Position numbers and translations under genes: made by a program
Source: [Eubacterium] saphenum
GTDB lineage: Bacteria > Bacillota > Clostridia > Oscillospirales > Ruminococcaceae
Direction of reading: 5' to 3'
Length of the DNA: 35,390 bases
NCBI GenBank assembly: GCA_004554555.1
Contig: SFLN01000004.1
Span: 1 to 35,390, forward strand
Shown here: piece after piece, positions 8,707 through 15,424 of the stretch
Numbering within the stretch: the stretch's first letter is position 1
Layout: the number at the start of each line of letters is the position of its first letter
Notes under the pieces: model-generated
What the model was told of the DNA's origin: nothing
Seen by the model: only the letters and a program-made list of their open reading frames with translations
Databases searched by the model: none

Positions 8707-10076
8707 TGGCTGATTACGACCTTTCGGGTGTAAATCTCCCGTACAATCCCGACGCGGAGCAGTCGGTTCTGGGCTGCGTGCTGCTTGACGGGGGAGTGCT
8801 GGGCGAAATTGTCGGAACTCTTCACCCCGAGCATTTTTACGCGCAGCTAAACCGCGACATTTTCGCCGTGATGACGCAGATGTATATGACAAGCGAGCGG
8901 ATTGACGTGGTAACGGTGCTGGACGCTTGTATGCGGCAGGGTGTTTTTGAGTCGGCGGACGACGCGAAAAAGTATCTGGCGACGGTTATGGAAGCAGTTC
9001 CGAGCGTTTCTTCGATAGCGAAATACGCGGGAATTGTCACCGAGAAATACCTTCTGAGAAGCCTTATCATCGCGTCAAAGGAGATAATCGACGCGGCTTC
9101 GGCGGGCGCGGAGAACGCGAATGATATCGTGGATTACGCGGAACAGCGCATTTACGATATCCGAGCGGGCGTTGAAAACAAGAGCCTCACTCACATAAGC
9201 GGGATTGTTTTCGACCGCGTGAAAGCGCTCAACGAGCTTGTAAAGGTGACTGCGGCAAACGGCGGGCAGCCGGTGATGTCGGGCTTGCCGACAGGCTTTC
9301 TGGAGCTTGACCGCAGGATTTTCGGACTGAACCGTTCGGACTTGCTGGTACTTGCGGCGCGTCCCGGTATGGGAAAAACGTCGTTTGCGATGAACATTGC
9401 GGTGAACGTGGGCAAAAAGTACCGCGACAAGCCGATTTGCGTGTTCAGCCTGGAAATGTCGAAGGAGCAGATTGTCGCGAGAATGATAAACTCCGAGGCA
9501 CTTTTGCCGTCCGAAGCGATGAAAACGGGAAAGGTTGCCGCGGACAAGTGGAAGCAGATTATGGAGAGCGCGGATATGCTCTCGCAGCTGCCGATATACA
9601 TTGACGACACGCCGGGCTGCAACGTTTCGACGATAAAATCGAAGCTGCGCAGAATGAAGAATCTGGGCGTTGTGATAATCGACTACCTTCAGCTGATGAC
9701 CTCCGTGAGCAATTTCCACGGAAACCGCGTTGCCGAGATTTCGGAAATCACGCGGCAATTGAAGGTAATGGCGAAAGAGCTGAACGTGCCGGTAATCGCG
9801 CTTTCGCAGCTTGCGCGCGGTCCCGAGCAGCGTCCCGACAAGCGACCGCTTTTGTCGGACTTGAGGGACTCGGGTTCAATCGAGCAGGACGCGGATATCG
9901 TAATGTTCCTGTACAGAAACGCGTACTACGACAAGACCGACCCGAACCAGAACGTCTGCGAGTGCATTGTGGCGAAAAACCGTCACGGCGAAACGGGCAC
10001 GGCTTATCTCGGCTGGCAGGGCGAGTACACGCGCTTTACGAATGTCGAGGTTAAGTACGACAACAACGGAAACTGA
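8706..10076 (+). CDS. dnaB: Replicative DNA helicase DnaB
   Basis: This is the hexameric 5'-3' helicase at the replication fork (called DnaC in Bacillus). The N-terminal primase-interacting domain (about 12-115, with NPDAEQSVLGCVLLD) and the RecA-like ATPase domain are both complete. Walker A is ARPGMGKTS at about 218-226. Walker B is VVIIDYLQLM, and the block LSQLARGPEQRPDKRP is typical. No intein is present. The length of 456 aa is normal. It starts inside the rplI stop and ends one base before tilS. Confidence 0.97.
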   Translation: MADYDLSGVNLPYNPDAEQSVLGCVLLDGGVLGEIVGTLHPEHFYAQLNRDIFAVMTQMYMTSERIDVVTVLDACMRQGVFESADDAKKYLATVMEAVPSVSSIAKYAGIVTEKYLLRSLIIASKEIIDAASAGAENANDIVDYAEQRIYDIRAGVENKSLTHISGIVFDRVKALNELVKVTAANGGQPVMSGLPTGFLELDRRIFGLNRSDLLVLAARPGMGKTSFAMNIAVNVGKKYRDKPICVFSLEMSKEQIVARMINSEALLPSEAMKTGKVAADKWKQIMESADMLSQLPIYIDDTPGCNVSTIKSKLRRMKNLGVVIIDYLQLMTSVSNFHGNRVAEISEITRQLKVMAKELNVPVIALSQLARGPEQRPDKRPLLSDLRDSGSIEQDADIVMFLYRNAYYDKTDPNQNVCECIVAKNRHGETGTAYLGWQGEYTRFTNVEVKYDNNGN

Positions 10077-10077
10077 A

Positions 10078-11070
10078 ATGAGTGAATTTATCGGAAAAGT
10101 GCGCGCGGCGCTCTCGGAATTTTCTTCGGTGAGGAGCGCAAAAACGGTTGTGTGCGGGCTTTCGGGCGGCGCGGACAGCACGGCTTTGCTGCTTGCGCTG
10201 AAGGCGGTTTCAGGGAAATTTGGTTTTACGACAGCCGCTTGTCACCTCAACCACGGTCTTCGCGGCGAGGACAGCGACAGCGATGAGCGATTTTGCACCG
10301 AGCTTTGCGAAAAGCTTGGAATTCCGCTCTACAAAAGGCGCGAGAACGTCCGCGAGTACTCGGAAAAGCACGAAAGCCTTGAAGAAACCGCGCGGAAGGT
10401 GCGCTATGATTTTTTTGAGGAAGCGCTCGCGCATTTCGGTGAAAACGCGGTGCTTGCGACGGCTCACAACGCCAACGACAACGCGGAAACGGTGCTGCTG
10501 AACTTAATTCGCGGCACGGGACTTCGCGGACTTTGCGGGATACCGCGCGAAAGAGGACGGATAATCCGCCCGCTGCTTGACATCGAGCGCGGTGAAATCG
10601 AGGAATTTCTTGCGGAAAATCGGCAGAATTTTGTCACGGACAAGACGAATTTTTCTGTCGAATACACGCGAAACAAAATCCGCGCGAAGTTAATTCCCGA
10701 AATTCTGGAAATAAATCCGTCATTTTTGACCGCAATCGGCAGAATGACCAAAAGTCTGCGCGCCGACGAGCAATTTTTTGAGGAAACAACTGAAAAAGTT
10801 CTCGAGGAAAGTAAAAGCCCGCGTGGATATATCGCGGAGAAAATCGACGAGTGCGCCGAGCCGATAAAGACGCGCGCAGTGAAGAAAATCCTCGCAAACG
10901 GCGGTGTAGAGCCGTCCGCGCTTAGGATAAAGACGGCGGTTTCGCTGCTGAAAAAGCGCTCGGCGAGGTATAATCCGTGCAAAAATCGCTTTTTTACAAT
11001 CCGCAAGGGTGTGTGCTTTGTGGAAGAAATTGAGCAGCATTTCGGCGGTTTTAACGAGAAAAAAGGCTGA
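10078..11070 (+). CDS. tilS: tRNA(Ile)-lysidine synthase TilS, short form
   Basis: TilS adenylates C34 of the CAU-anticodon tRNA-Ile and replaces it with lysidine, so that the tRNA reads AUA. The PP-loop signature SGGADS lies at about residues 29-34, followed by HLNHGLRGEDSDSDE and the NANDNAETVLLNLIRG block. At 330 aa it is much shorter than the Escherichia (about 430) and Bacillus (about 470) enzymes. The C-terminal substrate-binding domain is largely missing, as in compact forms such as that of Aquifex. I chose ATG at 10078 rather than an upstream in-frame ATG because it follows the dnaB stop by one base and gives the expected N-terminus. No strong ribosome binding site is seen; coupling to dnaB is likely. 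Confidence 0.92.
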   Translation: MSEFIGKVRAALSEFSSVRSAKTVVCGLSGGADSTALLLALKAVSGKFGFTTAACHLNHGLRGEDSDSDERFCTELCEKLGIPLYKRRENVREYSEKHESLEETARKVRYDFFEEALAHFGENAVLATAHNANDNAETVLLNLIRGTGLRGLCGIPRERGRIIRPLLDIERGEIEEFLAENRQNFVTDKTNFSVEYTRNKIRAKLIPEILEINPSFLTAIGRMTKSLRADEQFFEETTEKVLEESKSPRGYIAEKIDECAEPIKTRAVKKILANGGVEPSALRIKTAVSLLKKRSARYNPCKNRFFTIRKGVCFVEEIEQHFGGFNEKKG

Positions 11071-11128
11071 TTGTTGAAAACTATTGTCACGGGTTGTGTA
11101 TTTTTCATTAAATATTCAGAAAATTTGT

Positions 11129-11157
11129 TTGCATTTTGAGAAAAAGTATGTTATAAT
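11129..11157 (+). promoter_or_regulatory. Extended -10 promoter for hpt-ftsH
   Basis: TTGCAT at 11129-11134 and TATAAT at 11152-11157 are 17 bp apart. A TG at 11149-11150 gives the extended -10 form TGTTATAAT. It lies in the 121-bp gap after tilS, so hpt and ftsH need not depend on the upstream series. Confidence 0.75.
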
Positions 11158-11191
11158 ATCTAAGTGTATGAAACATAGGAGGACATAGCAA

Positions 11192-11722
11192 ATGTATGTT
11201 CCCGAGGAAATTGAAAGAATTCTTTTGTCGAAGGAAGAGCTGGCGGCGCGCGTGAAGGCGCTCGGCGATGAGCTTACGCGGGATTACGCGGGGAAAAATC
11301 CGCTGTTTATCTGCGTGCTGAAAGGCGCGAGCGTGTTTTTCTGCGACCTTATAAGGCAAATCGAGTGCCCGCTGGAAATCGGTTTTATCCGCGTTTCGAG
11401 CTACACGGGGACGGTTTCGGGCGAAATTTCGGTTGACGAAAACGGTTTGCCCGAGGTGAGCGGACGGGACGTTGTTCTTGTCGAGGACATCGTGGACACG
11501 GCGAAAACGCTCAGCGCTCTTAAAAAGCTGTTCGGCGAAAGAAACCCGAAGTCGCTTAAAGTGGCGTCGCTGCTTGATAAACCGTCGCGGCGCGTTGTAG
11601 AGGGCTTCAAAGCCGATTACACGGGCTTTGAAATCGAGGATTATTTCGTGGTTGGCTACGGGCTTGATTTTTCTCAGCAATACAGAAATTTGCCGTATAT
11701 CGGCGTATACAAATCCGAATAA
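11192..11722 (+). CDS. hpt: Hypoxanthine phosphoribosyltransferase
   Basis: This enzyme salvages hypoxanthine, and usually guanine, with PRPP to give IMP or GMP in the cytoplasm. The PRPP-binding signature VVLVEDIVDTAKTL lies at about residues 94-107. The flexible-loop region SSYTGT and the upstream VLKGASVF block are typical. The 176-aa length is normal. The ribosome binding site AGGAGG lies about 9 bp before the ATG. The order tilS-hpt-ftsH is conserved in Firmicutes. Confidence 0.96.
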   Translation: MYVPEEIERILLSKEELAARVKALGDELTRDYAGKNPLFICVLKGASVFFCDLIRQIECPLEIGFIRVSSYTGTVSGEISVDENGLPEVSGRDVVLVEDIVDTAKTLSALKKLFGERNPKSLKVASLLDKPSRRVVEGFKADYTGFEIEDYFVVGYGLDFSQQYRNLPYIGVYKSE

Positions 11723-11738
11723 AGGAAAGGTGGTCTAA

Positions 11739-13739
11739 ATGAAGAAAAACAAATTATCCGGCATTATCATCTACTTTTTGATAATAATTCTGCTTATCGT
11801 GGGAGTTGTTTCGGTGCTGAACCTTGCGGGAAGCGGCTCGCGCGGTACAACGAAGAGGTACTCCGAGGTTATCGCGGAGTTCGACAACCTCAACGTTTCG
11901 GCTTACGAGCTTGATTTGGGCAGCGGCTCGCTGAAGTATCAGCTCAAGAGCGACGGCGACGACACAAAGGTTTATTTGTACACCGTGCCGAACGTCAACA
12001 TTTTCATAAACGACATTAACACGGGCTACACGAGCGCGGGCAAAATCGCGAATTACCGTCTGCGCTATAACGAGGCAAATCCCGACAAACCGCTTGTCGA
12101 GAACTATATTCCGATTTCGGACAATTCCTTCTGGCTGAATTTGCTGCCGTACCTGTTCCTGGTACTGGTGATGGTGATTTTCACCGTTGTGATTTTCCGT
12201 CAGTCGGCGGGCGGCGGCAAGATGAACTCGTTCTCCCGCGCAAATGTTCGTCAGATGACGGGCAAAAAGGTAACGTTTGAGGACGTTGCGGGCGCGGACG
12301 AGGAAAAGCAGGAGCTTGTCGAGATTGTCGATTACCTCAAAAACCCGAACAAATACCGTGAAATCGGCGCGAGAGTTCCGAAGGGCGTTCTGCTCGAGGG
12401 TCCTCCCGGAACCGGTAAAACGCTGCTTGCGAAGGCTGTTGCGGGTGAGGCGGACGCTCCGTTCTTCTCGATATCCGGCTCGGATTTTGTGGAAATGTAC
12501 GTCGGCGTCGGTGCTTCGCGTGTCCGCGACCTGTTTGACCAGGCGAAAAAGCACACTCCGTCGATTATCTTCATCGATGAAATCGACGCTGTCGGACGTC
12601 AGCGCGGCGCAGGCTTGGGCGGCGGTCACGACGAGCGTGAACAGACGCTGAACCAGCTCCTCGTTGAGATGGACGGCTTCACCGAAAACGAAAATATCAT
12701 CGTTATGGCGGCAACCAACCGCCGCGATATCCTCGACCCCGCGCTTCTCCGTCCGGGACGTTTCGACAGACAGGTTGTCGTAAGCTACCCCGACATCAAG
12801 GGACGTGAGGAAATCCTCAAGGTTCACACGCGTAATAAGAACATCGGTCCCGACGTAAACCTCAAGACAATCGCCGCGACCACAGCGGGCTTTACGGGCG
12901 CGGATTTGGAGAACCTGGTGAACGAAGCGGCACTGCTTGCGGCTCGTAAGAACAAGAAAGCGGTCACCAAGGAAGATATCGAGGAGGCGACAATCAAGGT
13001 TGTTGCAGGTCCCGAGAAGAAGTCGAAGGTTGTTTCCGAGGACGAGAAGAAGCTCACCGCTTATCACGAGGCGGGGCACGCGATTACAACTTATTTCTGC
13101 CCCTCGCAGGACAAGGTTCATCAGGTGTCGATTATTCCGCGCGGAATGGCTGGCGGCTTCACAATGCACCTTCCCGAAAAGGACAGAAGCTTCGTTTCCA
13201 AGACCTATATGGAAGAGGAAATTGTCGTTCTGCTGGGCGGACGCGCGGCTGAAAAGCTGATTCTTGACGATATTTCAACGGGCGCTTCAAACGATATCGA
13301 AAGAGCAACCGGCGTTGCAAGAGATATGGTAATGCGCTATGGCTTCTCCGAGAAGCTCGGCCCGATTCTCTACGGCAGCGCAAGCCACGAGGTTTTCCTC
13401 GGCAGAGATTATTCGCAGGGCAAGAATTACTCCGAGAATGTCGCTTCGGAGATTGACGCGGAAATCCGCGAGCTTATCGAAACGGGCTACGAAAAGGCGA
13501 AGGATATCCTCACAACTCACGGGGATATGCTCGAAAAGTGCGCGCAGTACCTGATGAAGCACGAAAAAATCGACGGTCCCGATTTCTACAAGCTGATGGC
13601 GGGTGAAATCAACATCGACGGCGACAAAATCGAGGTTTCTGAAACAAAGGAACCCGCGGTTGAACTGAACAAAGATACCGAAGAACCTGCGGTTGATTTG
13701 AACAAGGATACCGAGGAAAACTCCGATAATAACGAATAA
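11739..13739 (+). CDS. ftsH: ATP-dependent zinc metalloprotease FtsH
   Basis: This is a membrane-anchored hexameric protease that degrades misfolded membrane proteins and short-lived regulators. Transmembrane segments lie at about 8-30 and 132-153, with the extracytoplasmic domain between them. The AAA+ module has Walker A GPPGTGKT (221-228), Walker B IIFIDEIDAVG and the second region of homology ALLRPGRFDRQ. The zinc site HEAGH is at 443-447. The acidic C-terminal tail contains two copies of an 11-residue repeat (EPAVELNKDTE and EPAVDLNKDTE) encoded by a 33-bp tandem repeat at 13650-13715. The ribosome binding site is AAAGGTGG. It lies 16 bp after hpt, in the same operon. Confidence 0.97.
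   Translation: MKKNKLSGIIIYFLIIILLIVGVVSVLNLAGSGSRGTTKRYSEVIAEFDNLNVSAYELDLGSGSLKYQLKSDGDDTKVYLYTVPNVNIFINDINTGYTSAGKIANYRLRYNEANPDKPLVENYIPISDNSFWLNLLPYLFLVLVMVIFTVVIFRQSAGGGKMNSFSRANVRQMTGKKVTFEDVAGADEEKQELVEIVDYLKNPNKYREIGARVPKGVLLEGPPGTGKTLLAKAVAGEADAPFFSISGSDFVEMYVGVGASRVRDLFDQAKKHTPSIIFIDEIDAVGRQRGAGLGGGHDEREQTLNQLLVEMDGFTENENIIVMAATNRRDILDPALLRPGRFDRQVVVSYPDIKGREEILKVHTRNKNIGPDVNLKTIAATTAGFTGADLENLVNEAALLAARKNKKAVTKEDIEEATIKVVAGPEKKSKVVSEDEKKLTAYHEAGHAITTYFCPSQDKVHQVSIIPRGMAGGFTMHLPEKDRSFVSKTYMEEEIVVLLGGRAAEKLILDDISTGASNDIERATGVARDMVMRYGFSEKLGPILYGSASHEVFLGRDYSQGKNYSENVASEIDAEIRELIETGYEKAKDILTTHGDMLEKCAQYLMKHEKIDGPDFYKLMAGEINIDGDKIEVSETKEPAVELNKDTEEPAVDLNKDTEENSDNNE
13650..13715 (+). 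repeat. 33-bp tandem repeat in the ftsH tail
   Basis: Two adjacent 33-bp units (13650-13682 and 13683-13715) encode EPAVELNKDTE and EPAVDLNKDTE. The units differ mostly at third positions. They lengthen the acidic, probably disordered C-terminus and are likely length-variable between strains. Confidence 0.85.
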
Positions 13740-13745
13740 AACCAA

Positions 13746-13776
13746 TCCGCTCCGCGATACAGCGGGGCGGAATTTT
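13746..13776 (+). terminator. Terminator after ftsH
   Basis: TCCGCTCCGC (13746-13755) pairs with GCGGGGCGGA (13762-13771) around GATACA, with one T-G pair. ATTTTG follows. The T run is short, so some read-through into the GNAT gene 17 bp beyond is plausible. Confidence 0.6.
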
Positions 13777-13792
13777 GTAAGAAGAGGGAATT

Positions 13793-14215
13793 ATGATAGA
13801 ATACATAGACGAAGCGCCGAGCCTTGAGGAGTACAAGGAAATGCGCCGCGCGGTGAATTTTATGGTGCTGTCGGACAGGATTGCCAGCAACGCGCTCAAC
13901 AACGCGTTTCACATCACCACAGTCCGCGACAACGGCAGAGCAATCGGAATGATACGCGTTCTGAGTGACGGGAGCTACGCGAATTTCATCACGGACGTGA
14001 TGGTTATCCCGGAGTATCAGCACCGCGGTATCGGCAAGGAAATGATGCGCAGGACGATTGATTTTATGTACGGAACGCTGGAAAAAGGTGAAACAATCGT
14101 GCTTTATCTGATGTCCGCGAGCGGCAGAGAGCCGTTTTACAAGCAGTTCGGTTTCCGCGAACGTCCAAACGAGGTCTGGGGCGCGGGAATGAGCCAGTGG
14201 ATTACCAAAAACTGA
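13793..14215 (+). CDS. GNAT family N-acetyltransferase
   Basis: This is a small acetyl-CoA-dependent acyltransferase of 140 aa. The acetyl-CoA-binding motif A appears as VMVIPEYQHRGIGKEMM (about residues 66-82), and FYKQFGFRER near the C-terminus is a typical motif B ending. The substrate cannot be deduced; similar proteins are annotated only as GNAT domain proteins. A ribosome binding site AGAGGG precedes the ATG. It lies between the ftsH terminator-like hairpin and a stronger terminator at 14233, so it may be expressed by read-through from ftsH. Confidence 0.85.
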   Translation: MIEYIDEAPSLEEYKEMRRAVNFMVLSDRIASNALNNAFHITTVRDNGRAIGMIRVLSDGSYANFITDVMVIPEYQHRGIGKEMMRRTIDFMYGTLEKGETIVLYLMSASGREPFYKQFGFRERPNEVWGAGMSQWITKN

Positions 14216-14232
14216 TTAATAAGAAAAATCGG

Positions 14233-14260
14233 GCGTTTTGAAAAAAACGCTTGTTTTTTT
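14233..14260 (+). terminator. Terminator after the GNAT gene
   Basis: GCGTTTT (14233-14239) pairs with AAAACGC (14244-14250), and TTGTTTTTTT follows. The T run doubles as the -35 region of the corA promoter. Confidence 0.8.
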
Positions 14261-14279
14261 GGTGAAAATATGGTATAAT
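14251..14279 (+). promoter_or_regulatory. Extended -10 promoter for the corA leader
   Basis: The TATAAT at 14274-14279 is preceded by TGG (14271-14273), giving an extended -10. The -35 position, 17 bp upstream, is TTGTTT (14251-14256), inside the T tract of the preceding terminator. The start is predicted near 14286, so corA has a leader of about 165 nt. Confidence 0.7.
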
Positions 14280-14321
14280 AAAATGTAAAATAGCGTATTA
14301 GCAAGTTAAAGGGGTGAGATT

Positions 14322-14408
14322 ATGAGCGAGGACGGCGGTGTTTGCCGAAGTAGAAACAGCAGAGAATTTGCCGCGCTTGTAATCACGGCGGGTTCTTTGC
14401 GAAAATAA
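14322..14408 (+). CDS. Candidate 28-aa leader peptide of corA
   Basis: A 28-codon frame begins ATG AGC GAG GAC (Met-Ser-Glu-Asp-Gly-Gly) and ends Ser-Leu-Arg-Lys before TAA at 14406-14408. An excellent ribosome binding site, AAAGGGGTGAG (14308-14318), precedes it, better than that of many full genes here. The stop lies 44 bp before corA. The last codons (14395-14401, CTTTGCG) are complementary to CGCAAAG at 14436-14442, which overlaps the corA ribosome binding site. Acidic residues straight after Met recall leader peptides of bacterial magnesium-transporter genes, but this comparison is an inference. I do not recognise the peptide. Confidence 0.5.
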   Translation: MSEDGGVCRSRNSREFAALVITAGSLRK

Positions 14409-14452
14409 ATCGGCTTTTCGCGCTGGCGGAAAGTACGCAAAGGAGTGCCGAT
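14330..14452 (+). promoter_or_regulatory. Structured corA leader with alternative stems
   Basis: Possible helices are: CGGC/GCCG (about 14333-14346); GAGAA..GCCG with CGGC..TTCTT (about 14362-14398); CTTTGCG (14395-14401) with CGCAAAG (14436-14442), which hides part of the AAAGGAG ribosome binding site (14439-14445); CTTTTCGC (14414-14421) with GCGGAAAG (14426-14433); and ATCGGC (14409-14414) with GCCGAT (14447-14452). The third and fifth cross each other, so they cannot form together in a simple fold. That gives two states with different access to the corA start. GCGAAAA (14399-14405) can also pair with TTTTCGC (14415-14421). Confidence 0.55.
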
Positions 14453-15400
14453 ATGGTAAAATATTACAGAAGTATTGAGGGCAGGGTTTGCGAGATTGAA
14501 AACCGCGAGGCGGGCTGTTGGATTTCGGTGATTAACCCGACAGAAACGGAAATCTCCGACCTCGAGGACGATATGCACATCGACCGCGATTACATCAGAG
14601 CCGCGCTCGATGAGGAAGAGCCGTCGCGAATTGAAAGCGATGACGGCGTGACGCTGATTGTCGTGGACTATCCGATTGCCGAGCAGGACAACGACCCCGA
14701 CAAAACGCTGCTCTATTCCACAACGCCTATGTCGATTATTATCACCGATGAGAATGTCATCACGGTCAGCGCAAAGGAAAACGTTGTCATCGACGAGATT
14801 GCAAAGGGCGTTGTCAAGGGAATCCACACGAATTTGAGAACGCGCTTCGTTTTCACGATTTTGCTGAGAATTGCCGCGCGCTATTTGCAGTACCTCAAAC
14901 AAATCGACAAAATCTCGAATTACGTTGAGGGAAAAATGTACCTCTCGATGAAAAACAAGGGCTTAATTCAGCTTCTCGGGCTGGAGAAATCGCTGGTATA
15001 TTTCTCAACGTCGCTGAAAGCAAACGAGGGCGTACTCGAAAAGCTGATGCGCGGGCGTTATCTCAAGCTGTACGAGGAAGACCAGGACTTGCTCGATGAC
15101 GTAATTATTGAGGTCAAGCAGGCGATTGAGATGACGGGAATTTACTCGAACATCTTGAACGGCACGATGGACACGTTTGCTTCGATAATCTCGAACAATC
15201 TCAATATCGTGATGAAGCGAATGACGACAATCACCATCATCATTGCCGTCCCGACAATCGTTTTCAGCTTCTACGGAATGAACCTGCACGAAAACGCAGG
15301 CGGTCTGCCGATGGCGAACGTGTGGTTCCCGATTGCGCTGAGCGCGGTTTTGTCGGTTTTGGTCGGCGTATTCATCAACTTTATTCAAAAATTCAAATAA
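14453..15400 (+). CDS. corA: CorA-family divalent metal transporter
   Basis: This is an inner-membrane pentameric channel of the CorA family (2-TM-GxN), likely for magnesium or a similar divalent ion. The 315-aa protein has a long cytoplasmic N-terminal funnel domain with acidic stretches (for example EISDLEDD) and coiled helices. Two C-terminal transmembrane helices flank the selectivity motif YGMN at about 274-277. The last residues, FINFIQKFK, give the usual basic end. The ribosome binding site AAAGGAG lies 7 bp before the ATG. Expression probably depends on the structured leader upstream. Substrate specificity (Mg, Co, Ni or Zn) is not decided by the sequence. Confidence 0.92.
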   Translation: MVKYYRSIEGRVCEIENREAGCWISVINPTETEISDLEDDMHIDRDYIRAALDEEEPSRIESDDGVTLIVVDYPIAEQDNDPDKTLLYSTTPMSIIITDENVITVSAKENVVIDEIAKGVVKGIHTNLRTRFVFTILLRIAARYLQYLKQIDKISNYVEGKMYLSMKNKGLIQLLGLEKSLVYFSTSLKANEGVLEKLMRGRYLKLYEEDQDLLDDVIIEVKQAIEMTGIYSNILNGTMDTFASIISNNLNIVMKRMTTITIIIAVPTIVFSFYGMNLHENAGGLPMANVWFPIALSAVLSVLVGVFINFIQKFK

Positions 15401-15424
15401 TCATTTCGCTGAAAGGAACTCCCG

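Noticed and set aside
11754..13169. Long open frame (471 codons) on the minus strand inside ftsH
   Set aside because: It lies wholly antisense to a complete, clearly identified gene, has no recognisable domain and is rich in His/Arg, as expected of the complement of GC-biased third positions.
14306..14902. Minus-strand frame covering the corA leader and the start of corA
   Set aside because: It is antisense to a well-supported gene and leader, with no ribosome binding site or domain.
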